Below, one piece after another: positions 50,331-58,663 of a stretch of DNA of 64,000 nt (position 1 is its first letter; every line of letters starts with the position of its first letter). The stretch covers positions 26,899-90,898 of the forward strand of contig NZ_LGDD01000223.1 in assembly GCF_001279695.1 (NCBI RefSeq), in the 5' to 3' direction. The notes under the pieces were generated by a model. The model ran no database searches and had not been told where the DNA came from. It saw nothing but the letters and a program-made list of their open reading frames with translations. This stretch comes from Streptomyces sp. WM6378. Lineage in GTDB: Bacteria > Actinomycetota > Actinomycetes > Streptomycetales > Streptomycetaceae. A program made the position numbers and the translations under genes.

Positions 50331-50364
50331 GACGGACCCGCCCAACCCCTCGGGCGGGTCCGTC
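50331..50364 (+). promoter_or_regulatory. Leader hairpin, possible attenuator
   Basis: GACGGACCCGCCC (50331-50343) pairs with GGGCGGGTCCGTC (50352-50364) over 13 bp with an 8-nt loop, inside the 250-nt leader between the 50188 promoter and ATG 50479. Confidence 0.6.
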
Positions 50365-50478
50365 GCCCCCACCGTCCAACAACGGGCCACCCGGCGCACC
50401 GCACCCAGTTGCGCAGTTCCCCGCCGCGTCGGCAGCCATTTGGCTCCGCAGCCCCGCCTGAGAGAACGGACCCCTTCC

Positions 50479-50934
50479 ATGCCTTCACCCTCGCAGGCCG
50501 ACCCGGCAATCTCCGCCGTCCGCGCCGCGCTCGAAAACGCCGGACACGAACTGGCCGAAGTCCTCGTCAGCCGCCCTGACGACAAGGCGGACCACATCGT
50601 CGTTCGCTACAACCCGCTTAGCTCCGACACCTGGGACCTGGAGGAGGAGCAGCACACCGCGCTCGCCGAGACCTTGCGTCGCGCCGGGTGGGAGGGCGCC
50701 CTCGACCTCGGCGCCCTGGTGTTCCTCCCCGGAGTGCCCTCACCTACGGCCGCCCCGAGGACCTTCGTGGCGACCTGGCGCACGGAGATCGTCGACGTCG
50801 ACGACGCCCAGCAGGCTGCCGAAGAGGCCCGCGGGCGGCAGATCGACACGGAAGTCACGGAGTCACTGTGGACGGTCTCTGACGCCGTGGGGCGTACGCG
50901 GACGGTCCACTGCATCGACCCCGACCGTTCCTGA
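50479..50934 (+). CDS. Hypothetical protein
   Basis: ATG 50479 follows the structured leader; a purine-rich ribosome site (GAGAACGGA) is 8 bases upstream. The 151-aa product has a helix-strand start (DPAISAVRAALENAGHELAE, then VLVSRPDDKADHIVVRYNP) and a C-terminal acidic helix with DDAQQAAEEARGRQIDTEVT. It looks like a small alpha/beta protein; no family recognised. Driven by the conserved-box promoter at 50188. Confidence 0.7.
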   Translation: MPSPSQADPAISAVRAALENAGHELAEVLVSRPDDKADHIVVRYNPLSSDTWDLEEEQHTALAETLRRAGWEGALDLGALVFLPGVPSPTAAPRTFVATWRTEIVDVDDAQQAAEEARGRQIDTEVTESLWTVSDAVGRTRTVHCIDPDRS

Positions 50935-51044
50935 CGCGCGCGCACGATCCTCACCAGTTCGGCCGGTAGCTGCACTTGCCCTGCTCGGGCTTCCACGCAC
51001 CGGCCGCTTCAGTCGACTCACCGTTACCGAGAAATGAGCCACCC

Positions 51045-51251
51045 GTGAACACCTACCTCGCCTCCGACGCGGACATTTCCAGCATCTCCACGCTGCCCTG
51101 GTGGCTCCAGCTCACCATCGGTGTCGCGATGTTGCTCGGCGCGGGCGGAATGCATGAGCTCGACAAGCGCATGGATTCCGACTTCCTGGAATTCGGCGCC
51201 TTCGTCGTCGGCCTCGCAGGCATCTTCGTAGTCACCTCTGCGCTGGTGTGA
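51045..51251 (+). CDS. Small membrane protein
   Basis: GTG 51045 starts a 68-aa product with two likely membrane helices: WWLQLTIGVAMLLGAGGM and FGAFVVGLAGIFVVTSALV, joined by an acidic/basic loop (HELDKRMDSDFLE). No ribosome site is obvious. It sits just before a strong terminator. No family recognised. Confidence 0.6.
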   Translation: MNTYLASDADISSISTLPWWLQLTIGVAMLLGAGGMHELDKRMDSDFLEFGAFVVGLAGIFVVTSALV

Positions 51252-51268
51252 CACAGAGCTGCTCTCCC

Positions 51269-51299
51269 GTGGGGGCGACCGCAGAGCGGTCGCCCCCAC
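51269..51299 (+). terminator. Strong terminator hairpin
   Basis: GTGGGGGCGACCGC (51269-51282) and GCGGTCGCCCCCAC (51286-51299) form a perfect 14-bp stem with a 3-nt loop, 18 bp after the membrane protein stop. Confidence 0.8.
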
Positions 51300-51582
51300 C
51301 ACGCGCTCGCACCGGACAGCCAGAGGCGGTAGCGCTGCTGCACCACCACCGCCCGCCGATCCAGCCCAAGGACCGTGCCGTTCATCCATCCCCTCGAAGG
51401 AGATCCTGTGCACCCTGCACCCACGGCGCCGCGCCAGGCCACTGCCACCGAAGTCCGGCACCTCAGGACCGCCTCGGTCCATCAGAGCGGGGAACTCCAC
51501 CCGCGGGTGACTTCCCGCGTGCTGAAGGCCATGCTCGACGCCGGGTTCATCTACCGCGAAGACTCCGACGGGTACCGGCTTA

Positions 51583-52504
51583 GGACTGGGATCAGAATGA
51601 GGTCTTCAGTCGTCGCCAGCAGATGATGGCGCAGCCAAGGGTGATGAAGGCTTGGTGGATGTCGTCGCGGATTTCCCAGCGGATGCGCAGGCGGCGGAAC
51701 CAGTGCAGCAGGGCGAGTGCGCCCTCCACCACCCAGCGGTGAACACCAAGTCCGGAGCCGTGTTCGGTGCCGCGCCGGGCGATGTGTGGGGTGATCTCGA
51801 ACCGGCGGACCCGGTCGCGGTAGACGTCGTGGTCGTAGCCGCGGTCGGCGTAGATGCGCCGGGGGCGGCGCAGTGGCCGGCCGCGCTTGCCGCGGACCGG
51901 CGGGACGGCCTGGACCAGCGGGATCAGCTGGGTGACGTCGTTGCGGTTCCCGCCGGTCAGCGTCGCGGCCAGCGGGATGCCGTGCGCCTCGACGATCAGG
52001 TGGTGCTTGCTGCCGGTCTTGCCCCGGTCCACCGGGGACCGGCCGGTGGACCGGCCGCCCTTCATCGCCCTGATGTGGCTGGAGTCGACGGCGGCGCGGG
52101 AGAAGTCGAGCATGCCGGCCCTGCGCAGCTCGGCGAGCAGCAGTTCGTGCAGGCGCTGCCACACGCCGGCCTGGTTCCAGTCCCGCAGCCGCCTCCAGCA
52201 CGTCATGCCCGAGCCGAAGCCGAGCTCCTGGGGCAGGTGCCGCCACGGGATGCCCGTGTACAGCACGAAGAGGATCCCGCACAGCACCCGTCGGTCATCG
52301 AGCCGCCGCCGTCCCGGATACCGGAAACGCCGCTTGACCACCGGCAGCAGCGGCTGCACCCGCTCCCAGAGCCCGTCCTCGATCTCCCACGGCTTGCGCC
52401 CACCACGTGTCTCGGCCGCAACCACCCCCCTGTCCGGCAGCCGTCAACAAGAACCGACAGACCGTCATTCCCGAACAGCGAATCCCTCATTCTGATCCCA
52501 GTCC
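51583..52504 (-). mobile_element. IS5-family-like insertion sequence, complete
   Basis: The 922-bp element has perfect terminal inverted repeats of 20 bp (GGACTGGGATCAGAATGAGG at the left end 51583-51602, its complement at the right end), a single transposase gene, and a flanking TTA on both sides (51580-51582 and 52505-52507) as target duplication. Size, repeats and transposase type fit the IS5 family. Confidence 0.9.
51592..52425 (-). CDS. IS5-family DDE transposase
   Basis: The 277-aa protein has the N-terminal domain WEIEDGLWERVQPLLP...FVLYTGIPWRHLPQELGFG and the DDE core: first Asp in AAVDSSHIRAMKGG, second in IYADRGYDHDVY, Glu in RWVVEGALALLHWFRRLR. The frame is intact, so the element could be active. 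GTG 52423-52425 is the likely start; the gene fills nearly the whole element and runs opposite to the gene it interrupts. Confidence 0.92.
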   Translation of the reverse strand: MVAAETRGGRKPWEIEDGLWERVQPLLPVVKRRFRYPGRRRLDDRRVLCGILFVLYTGIPWRHLPQELGFGSGMTCWRRLRDWNQAGVWQRLHELLLAELRRAGMLDFSRAAVDSSHIRAMKGGRSTGRSPVDRGKTGSKHHLIVEAHGIPLAATLTGGNRNDVTQLIPLVQAVPPVRGKRGRPLRRPRRIYADRGYDHDVYRDRVRRFEITPHIARRGTEHGSGLGVHRWVVEGALALLHWFRRLRIRWEIRDDIHQAFITLGCAIICWRRLKTSF

Positions 52505-52899
52505 TTAGCGACGCCGAGGCCCTGGTCTACACGGGCAACACGACCTGGCGGATCACCTGGGCCGGCCGCCGCGCAGCGCTGAGTGCGGCCCAGTGGCGGG
52601 ATCTGACCGAAAGGGTCGACGCCAGCGGGGCGTTCACCACCAAGGTCCACTGGGTCACCAGGAATGGACTGGCCGAGTTGGGCCTGGCGGAGTACCGCGA
52701 CGACCACGGTGCTGTCCAGCCGGATGACGGGGGCTCCGGAGTGCACGGGCCGCGGTTCCAGGCTTTCCGCACCGAGCTCGGATGCCGTGTCGCGCAGTTG
52801 GCCGAGGCCGACGAATTCTAGTGATCTTTCCAAGGGGTCGTGGCCGCAGGTCCACGGCCCCTCGCCTCGTTTCCGGTCCGCCCCCTTGTGAGGAGATCC

Positions 52900-53396
52900 T
52901 TGAGCACCCGTACCTTCACCGTCGAGGAGCTCGACGCGCTCGGCGTTCCACACGATCTGCCCGAGCAGGCCGCTGTAGCCGACTTCCATGTGACCAACGG
53001 TCGTTGGGCCGAGAGGCGGCGTTGCATCCTCACGCGCGCGGGCGCCTTCTGGGCCGTCGACTACGCAAGGCCGCTCCCCGGAGGTCAGGACGTCGTGGAC
53101 CACGGATGGGGCCGCTGCGTCGAGGCCACCCAGGTCGTGCCCGCACGTGTGACGACCACGACGTGGGTGCCGGCCGACACCGAGCTGGAGGCCGAACCCG
53201 CCGTAGACGTCTGGATCGTCGAAGTCCGGTGGGCCGGTTCCGGTTCAGCTACCGCGACGACGAGTACGACCTGGCCCAGGAGCGACTGGATGAACGCCGC
53301 CGGCGCCTCTCCGACGCAGAGGTACGTCTCGTGCGGATGACCATCACTTACACCGTGGTGAGCCCTGACTGGTCTTGCGCGCCCCAGGCTCTCTGA
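52900..53396 (+). pseudogene. Frameshifted gene
   Basis: TTG 52900 with GAGGAG upstream starts a convincing protein (STRTFTVEELDALGVPHDLP, then FHVTNGRWAERRRCILTRAG and AVDVWIVEVRW). Near 53230 the protein-like sequence moves one frame, continuing GRFRFSYRDDEYDLAQERLD and ERRRRLSDAEVRLVRM to TGA 53396. A single-base deletion in the GGTGGGCCGG stretch would explain it. Family unknown. Confidence 0.6.
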
Positions 53397-53411
53397 CCCA
53401 GATATGACTGT

Positions 53412-53513
53412 GCCCCGGGCCGCTTACTCCGTCGAGCAGAGGCGGACACCGGGGCCTACTAAGCCGTGCCCCGGACAGTGTGCGGGGGGGACGCAGTGAC
53501 TGCGACCCGGGGC
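53412..53513 (+). ncRNA. Tandem hairpins sharing the same stem, possible structured RNA
   Basis: GCCCCGG (53412-53418) pairs with CCGGGGC (53449-53455), and GCCCCGG (53468-53474) pairs with CCGGGGC (53507-53513). Two hairpins thus have identical 7-bp stems but different loops, 12 nt apart. No gene overlaps them. The flanking stretch to 53669 has no supported gene. Confidence 0.45.
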
Positions 53514-53669
53514 TCACCTACACGACAGTAGCCCCAACTGGTGCTCACTGCAGGCGAATTACGCCGCTACGGACACGAGTTCGTATTGGCACGAGGGCCG
53601 GACGCGGCATCGGCTCGACACGCTGTGCGGTCTCCGGCCCTGACCGAGGGCTGCTCGCCTCGGCGGCGG

Positions 53670-54419
53670 TCAGCCAGCGGGCCGGAATTGAGCGTCGGCG
53701 AGCCGCCGGGCCCCGGCTATGCGCCTGCGGTCCCAGCCGGGCTCCTTGGGCAGCGCGCGCAGGAATCGGCGCAGTTCGCTGGACTGGATGATCGTTACCC
53801 CTTGGCTGATCAGTCCGCCCGGAGGAACGGGGGCGTAGTGAACAGCCACAACGGCCTGGACGTGGTGGCCGAGCACCTCGGCCACGCGGCTCGCTTCCCA
53901 CAACACGGTATCCAGGGAGTCCTTCTGGGAGTGGTTGCCGTACCAGAGCTTGCCGCTGCGCAGGTGCACCTTGGACTTCTTCGACTTCCAGGTCTTGGTG
54001 TCCACGTAGACGGGGCCGCATGCGCCCAGAACGATGTGGTCGAGGTTGGCGCGGGATCGGGGAACTTGGCGATCGTGGAGGACTGCCCACCGGCCGAGGC
54101 CGCACCAGACGAGCGGGGCGAGAATCCAGCGGGTGCGCCGCTCGCCGGCGGCGCCGGTAGCCCAGGTGCTGCCCTTGCTCCGGTAGATGCGGCGCAGGGC
54201 GAGCACCGCGGTCACAGCCGCGACGGCGAGGCCCGCGTGCCAGTCGGTCACTGTCGCTACGAGGAAGCCGATGCCGAGCACGACGGGCGTCACGAGCAGG
54301 GGGATCGCCCAAGCCGCGGTGCGGTGCTGCTTACGGCGCTCGGCCGCGCGGATGGTGTCGGCCTTGGCCTGGGCACTCGCTCCGGCACCGGGACGGCGCC
54401 TCGATCGCGTCATGGGCAT
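53670..54419 (-). CDS. Membrane-anchored NERD-domain protein
   Basis: ATG 54417-54419 follows AAGGAG. The 249-aa product has a basic N-terminus, two membrane helices (AAWAIPLLVTPVVLGIGFLV and HAGLAVAAVTAVLALRRIY), then a NERD domain: GAAGERRTRWILAPL, HDRQVPRSRANLDHIVLGAC, VYVDTKTWKSKKSKVHLRSG and ASRVAEVLG. NERD is a nuclease-related fold with a D...D...(E/D)XK core; here the NLDHIVLG and DTKTWK segments supply Asp, Asp and Lys. It may act on foreign DNA at the membrane. The 434 bp upstream (54420-54853) hold no gene. Confidence 0.75.
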   Translation of the reverse strand: MPMTRSRRRPGAGASAQAKADTIRAAERRKQHRTAAWAIPLLVTPVVLGIGFLVATVTDWHAGLAVAAVTAVLALRRIYRSKGSTWATGAAGERRTRWILAPLVWCGLGRWAVLHDRQVPRSRANLDHIVLGACGPVYVDTKTWKSKKSKVHLRSGKLWYGNHSQKDSLDTVLWEASRVAEVLGHHVQAVVAVHYAPVPPGGLISQGVTIIQSSELRRFLRALPKEPGWDRRRIAGARRLADAQFRPAG

Positions 54420-54853
54420 GCGGTCTCCTTCAAGTTCACACAGGTTCGGAGACGGCGATGGTGCGCGAGGCAGGCTGTGGACAGAGTCCGGAGTGCCCAT
54501 GGGCGGGCGATGGCAACGTGGCAGGGCGCCGAAGACGGCGCAGACGCCGGAGGTGTGACCGCTCCAGGACGCGCGCCCGCCCGGCACCACGGGACGGTGA
54601 TGGCCGGGCGGACTGCGGGGCGCTATGAACGGTCGGTCGGATCAGATCCCTCGCCCGTCGGGGACCTTCGGATAGGCGGTGCCTGCCGACAGACCCAGCC
54701 GGATGCTCTCCCGCTCCCGGCGGTTCCTGCCCAACCGGTACACACGTACCGATGCACACCTCGGTGGTGTGGGTCGTCCGGCTCGGGGACGGGACGGCGC
54801 GGCGGTGATCACTTGCGGTGTCTGGGCCTGCGCAGCGCCTCCTGGGTCGTCAC

Positions 54854-55384
54854 TTACGCGCGGGCTTCACGGGAGGGCGCGGTCGGTAGTGGGGCCCACC
54901 AGATGGTCGCTCCGAGGCGGCACTGGAAGTGCGTCATCCCACCGGTGTCCGGGAGGCTCAGGTTGTACAGGCCTTCGGTGTTGTAGGTGACGTCCACGAG
55001 GGTCTCCTCGGTCGGCTCGGCCGCACCGCGGAGGGCCTTGCCGCCGAATACGATCTGCAGATTCCTGGTGCGTGCGCTCGCTCCGGTCTCCGTCAGCGGG
55101 GTTTTGCGCCACCGGCTCATGTCCGGCTCGGGGGTGCGGGTGATGTGTCCCGTGCCCGGGTAGAGCATGACGCGGTTGGACTTGATGAGTGCGTCCTCGC
55201 GCGCGCCGACGTGAACGAGCCAGCCCTCCTTGGCTTCGTTGTCGTGCCGTCCGGTCTTGCGTTGGGGCGCGGCCAGCAGGTAGCCGGCGCGGGTCACCTG
55301 ATGCCCGCGTGTGTCCGCGCCATGAGCGTGGACATGTTCGCCCACGGACAGGGCGGCGAGGGCGCTTTCTAGGTCAACGTGCAT
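54854..55384 (-). CDS. Hypothetical protein
   Basis: ATG 55382-55384 has AAGGAG upstream. The 176-aa product starts HVDLESALAALSVGEHVHAH, contains a beta-rich middle (GWLVHVGAREDALIKSNRVM) and a C-terminal half with LVDVTYNTEGLYNLSLPDTG and RLGATIWWAPLP. No cysteine motif and no membrane segment. Family unknown. A terminator hairpin about 280 bp upstream separates it from the next reverse gene, so it has its own promoter. Confidence 0.65.
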   Translation of the reverse strand: MHVDLESALAALSVGEHVHAHGADTRGHQVTRAGYLLAAPQRKTGRHDNEAKEGWLVHVGAREDALIKSNRVMLYPGTGHITRTPEPDMSRWRKTPLTETGASARTRNLQIVFGGKALRGAAEPTEETLVDVTYNTEGLYNLSLPDTGGMTHFQCRLGATIWWAPLPTAPSREARA

Positions 55385-55664
55385 GATGGTGCTCCTTGGT
55401 GGTGAAGGTGTGTGGGAGCGCGTACAGAGGTCTCGGCCCGCTTTCGGCGACGCGTGCGGGTGTGGCAAGCGGCAGTGCGGCGTCCGGTTCGACGTAGCGC
55501 GGTACTCCGCGGTCGTGGCGCCGGTCTCGATGCGTCGGGCGAGGGTTCTGCTGAGGGGGCGCGGTCCGTGCGGACGTGTCTTCGCGTGCGCGTCGAGCCT
55601 GGTCACCGCGATGCCATCACTGGGCACGGCGAGGTGCCGGACCGGGTTTCGCGAGGCAGCCGCC

Positions 55665-55692
55665 CCCGGCGGTGCTGGTCGGCACCGCCGGG
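55665..55692 (-). terminator. Terminator hairpin
   Basis: CCCGGCGGTGC (55665-55675) pairs with GCACCGCCGGG (55682-55692) over 11 bp with a 6-nt loop, just downstream of the reverse gene ending at 55707. Confidence 0.75.
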
Positions 55693-55706
55693 TACTGGGG
55701 CGGGAG

Positions 55707-56414
55707 TTAGGGCTGAGGGAGGCTGAAGACCACGATCGTCGGGGTCTTCGACTGAGCCGCTGCGGCGATCGCCGCGGTCACCGCCTCGTTCAGGGTGGTC
55801 GGATCGGTTGCCCGGGTCTGGTCGAGCTGCGCCGCCGAGACGGGGGTGGGCGCCGTCGCGGAGTCCTCCGGCTGAGCGTCGTGGATAACGCGCAGGAGAC
55901 TGCGGACGAGCGACTCGGAGTGGGTTCCCAACTGGACGGCCGCCCGTCCAACCGAGCTGGTCCGAAACGCGATGGTCGTCATCTGGCGGGGGGTGAGGTT
56001 GTCGATGCGGTCGGTGGTCAGGTGGCCATCGAACATGTTCCAGAACGCGTCGAAGGCGATAGGGATTGCCTGGCGGAGGTCGTCGGTGAAGTCCGCGACC
56101 CACGCGGGCTGGTGGGCGCTGCGGCCCCGGCCGGAGGGCTGGGCCGTGTGGAGGGTGCGCAGGATCTCGACGATCAGGTCGGCGGTCGGGCTGCCATCGG
56201 AGCGCACGGTCGGGGGCTTCTCGCTGATGCGGCGTGCGGCGAGCGCCATGTGCTCGTGGGTGAGGGTGTTGACCTCGCGCGGGGTGATGATGCCGCCGAA
56301 GTGGCTGGTCCGCAGTTCCGCGGCGGTGAGGAGAGCCTTGCGTACCCGGTTGTGGAACTCGTGCGGGTTGTAGATCTCCTTGTCGAGATCCTGGGCAAGG
56401 GGCAGGTGAATCAT
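55707..56414 (-). CDS. Hypothetical helical protein
   Basis: ATG 56412-56414 has GGGAG upstream and lies about 50 bases after the reverse -10 of the 56455-56505 promoter element. The 235-aa product is almost entirely helical (EFHNRVRKALLTAAELRTSH, EHMALAARRISEKPP, DDLRQAIPIAFDAFWNMFDG) with an Ala-rich C-terminal part. No cysteine motif, no membrane segment, no family recognised. Confidence 0.7.
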   Translation of the reverse strand: MIHLPLAQDLDKEIYNPHEFHNRVRKALLTAAELRTSHFGGIITPREVNTLTHEHMALAARRISEKPPTVRSDGSPTADLIVEILRTLHTAQPSGRGRSAHQPAWVADFTDDLRQAIPIAFDAFWNMFDGHLTTDRIDNLTPRQMTTIAFRTSSVGRAAVQLGTHSESLVRSLLRVIHDAQPEDSATAPTPVSAAQLDQTRATDPTTLNEAVTAAIAAAAQSKTPTIVVFSLPQP

Positions 56415-56454
56415 GGAACTCCCGGGTTCGGGGAGCGAGGGAACCCCCTCGCGT

Positions 56455-56505
56455 GACCCTAGTAGCTTAAGCTACAATTCCGCATCACGTCAAGTTAATT
56501 GGATC
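56455..56505. promoter_or_regulatory. Conserved-box promoter with boxes on both strands
   Basis: Reverse box GATCCAATTAACTTGACG from 56505 with -35 TTGACG (56488-56493), 17-bp spacer and a weak -10 TTAAGC (56465-56470). The forward box GACCCTAGTAGCTTAAG starts at 56455. The centre contains the palindrome GTAGCTTAAGCTAC. Confidence 0.65.
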
Positions 56506-56639
56506 ATCTAGATGAGTTGGCCACCCTCACCGAGGGCGGTGTCCGACCACAACAACGTTTGCCCGAAGCCCAGTTCGACCACACCACGTCCTGCAGTACC
56601 CGCTCGCCGGCAGAACCCGGCCCGTCCCATGGGGATCCG

Positions 56640-57425
56640 ATGATCTACACCCAGTACCCGCTTAGAAGAGCCCGCCCGGCATTTCTGATGCTGCCCTTCA
56701 CACTCGCGGCCCGTGCCTTCCGCCCGGCCCGGCCCGGCCGGCTCACCGACGGGACAATCGAAACCTTCCAGCTGGCCCGAACCATCATCGGGATCGCAGC
56801 GACGATATGGATGATCTACGCGTACCCGATGCAGCAGTCGATGTCCTCGTTCGCCAAGGACAAGCTCGCCGAGATCTTCATCAGCACCGGCGTGCTGATC
56901 GTCGCCGGCCCCCTGGCACTGGTGCTCTTCGTGGCCGCGGCACGCGCCCCGGGCCGCGCCGTCTACGTACGCCGACTATCGGGCCCAATGGCAGGCTTCG
57001 CCGCACTGTTCGCGTCCGTGCTCACACTGTTCCTCCTTCTGCAGAACAGCGACGGAGCTCGACTGGCTCCGCAGTTCGGGCCATTCCAGATCGTATTCCT
57101 GCTAGTCGCCCTGGCCGCGGTGCTCTTCGCCGTGCCCTTCGGCCTCGCCTCGGCGGTGCTGTGCGTCCATCACGTGTTCCGCACCGGAGATGTTCACGAA
57201 ATCCTGCCTCCGCTTCTCTCCCCAGTGCTCGTCTGGGTGATGTTCGGCTTTCAGCTCGCCGGCGGATCCCCCGTAGCGGCGCCGCAGGCGGTCCAGCTTC
57301 TCTTCCTGGTCGGCCCGCCGCTGTCCGTGACCCTGCTGTCCATGTGGGAGATCCGTCGACTGCGCACCAGATTCGGCGTCACGCTCCTCGGCGCGCTGCA
57401 CCGCGACCGCCGACCGACGCACTGA
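56640..57425 (+). CDS. Multi-pass membrane protein
   Basis: ATG 56640 has GGGG upstream. The 261-aa product has about six membrane segments, for example TIIGIAATIWMIYAYPMQQS, LIVAGPLALVLFVAAARAPG, MAGFAALFASVLTLFLLLQN and FQIVFLLVALAAVLFAVPFG. The N-terminus is basic and the C-terminus ends in a short basic tail. No family recognised. It may be read from the forward side of the 56455-56505 element. Confidence 0.7.
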   Translation: MIYTQYPLRRARPAFLMLPFTLAARAFRPARPGRLTDGTIETFQLARTIIGIAATIWMIYAYPMQQSMSSFAKDKLAEIFISTGVLIVAGPLALVLFVAAARAPGRAVYVRRLSGPMAGFAALFASVLTLFLLLQNSDGARLAPQFGPFQIVFLLVALAAVLFAVPFGLASAVLCVHHVFRTGDVHEILPPLLSPVLVWVMFGFQLAGGSPVAAPQAVQLLFLVGPPLSVTLLSMWEIRRLRTRFGVTLLGALHRDRRPTH

Positions 57426-57548
57426 CAGAGGCCCAACTCGTCTCGACCGTCCACCCGTTGTGCCGATCAGCGTCCGCGACCACGCTCCGCGTGACACAGT
57501 GGCCCCAGCCGCACGGCTCGACAACCTTCCTCAACCTGGAGACGGCGC

Positions 57549-57797
57549 ATGACCGAAGAGCACACTGCGCACACCCCGGCTCCCGCCCAGGACGCGACAG
57601 CCCCTCCCGCCCTCGGCCGGCGGCTGCCCCTCGTCACCTACGGACTCGCCAAGGGCGGCCAGCCCAAGCGGGACGAACCCGGAACGCCCGGATTGCTTTC
57701 GCAGATGCTCGCCCTCCGCTTCGCCGCCCAGGACACCCGCGTAAGGGTGCTGGACGTCGACGGGCAGGGTCATCCGGACCGCTGGTTGAGCCGGTAG
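57549..57797 (+). CDS. Short protein resembling the start of a ParA ATPase with degenerate Walker A
   Basis: ATG 57549 has GGAGACGG upstream. The 82-aa product contains LPLVTYGLAKGGQPKRDEPG where a ParA protein would have VTVANQKGGVGKT, and then RVRVLDVDGQGHPDRWL where ParA has VLLIDLDPQGN. The GKT of the deviant Walker A is lost and the protein ends at a TAG before the rest of the fold, so it cannot be a working ATPase. It is a truncated relic or a small regulator. No parB is nearby. Confidence 0.4.
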   Translation: MTEEHTAHTPAPAQDATAPPALGRRLPLVTYGLAKGGQPKRDEPGTPGLLSQMLALRFAAQDTRVRVLDVDGQGHPDRWLSR

Positions 57798-57923
57798 TCC
57801 GGCCCGCCTCACGCGACCTGGCCCCCGAGCCGTGCGACGGCTGCGGGGGCCTTGTGCTTGGCCGATGCAGCGCGGCCTTCCTCTCAGCCTGCCCTGCGCA
57901 CCGGTCAAGGGTGTGGCTGCGCC

Positions 57924-58464
57924 CTACGCCGGAGCGGTTGTGATGAAGGCGGTCCAGGCCCGGGAGGCCCGTCGTCGCCACTCCTCAGCCGTGATGAGGT
58001 GGATGCCGAGCTTGGCGGAGAACTCGGCGGGAGGCAGGTCCATCGCCGCGTTCATCAGTGCGGTCGCCCGCGCGGGCTTGACCGTGATGCCGTGGTTGTT
58101 GAGTACGGCGGTGAGCGAGGCGGCCGACTGGTGGCGCATGCGGTTGCGCGCGTTGGGAAACAGCCAGCGGGACACGGTCCCTTCGCCGGTGGCGGACTGC
58201 GGATCGGGGGCTCCCAGCTCGGCGACCAGGCGGATTAGGGCCGGGGCAGCATCACGGGTGTTTCTCCGAGCAGGAGGTAGCTGTCCTCGCCGAGGTGCTG
58301 GAGGCAGTCGCGGGCCAGGGACACGATCCGTGTGGCCTGCTGCCCGTAGAAGAGCACGAGCGCGCTGGCTGCCCGACGACGGCGAGGTGCAGCGGCGGGG
58401 TCCCGGCGGTCTTCTCCACCGTCCTGCTCTCGCTGCGGGCGCCTTCAGCAACGTACGTAGTCAT
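57924..58464 (-). pseudogene. Recombinase-like gene broken by frameshifts
   Basis: The start at 58464 (TTYVAEGARSESRTVEKTAG) continues in a second frame (ALVLFYGQQATRIVSLARDC and LQHLGEDSYLLLGETPVMLP) and then a third (LIRLVAELGAPDPQSATGEG, LTAVLNNHGITVKPARATAL and PPAEFSAKLGIHLITAEEWR). Joined, this resembles the C-terminal part of Streptomyces integrase/recombinase-type proteins (G..L.A..LLGI..TTA.. pattern). The N-terminal half is missing and there are two frameshifts. Confidence 0.6.
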
Positions 58465-58663
58465 CCGATTTGTCCCCCTTGGTCATTTCCGGCCGTGGTC
58501 AGCCTGCGCGGTCGTAGGCGTCCTCGTCGTCCCAACCGGTCTGCCGGTCTTCGTCACGCACCGTTTCCTGACCATCTCGCTCGCTCATGCCTCTCATCAT
58601 GCCGTCGGCCACCGACAAGCCCTCGTACCTCTGTCCACAGGCCGCTGCATCGAGCATGCGGGC

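Larger units (their letters stand above)
51408..52821 (+). pseudogene. Gene split by an IS element
   Basis: GTG 51408 with AGGAG upstream starts HPAPTAPRQATATEVRHLRT and reads through DSDGYRL to 51582, where the IS begins. The rest resumes at 52508 (SDAEALVYTGNTTWRITWAG) and ends at TAG 52821. Removing the IS and one TTA copy gives one frame of exactly 163 codons. The N-terminal part (GELHPRVTSRVLKAMLDAGF) is winged-helix-like and the rest is an alpha/beta domain. The insertion is therefore recent. Function unknown. Confidence 0.8.

Noticed and set aside
57549..57797. A functional ParA partition ATPase
   Set aside because: Only the first 80 residues exist and the GKT of the Walker A is absent; no parB or parS-like repeats were seen.
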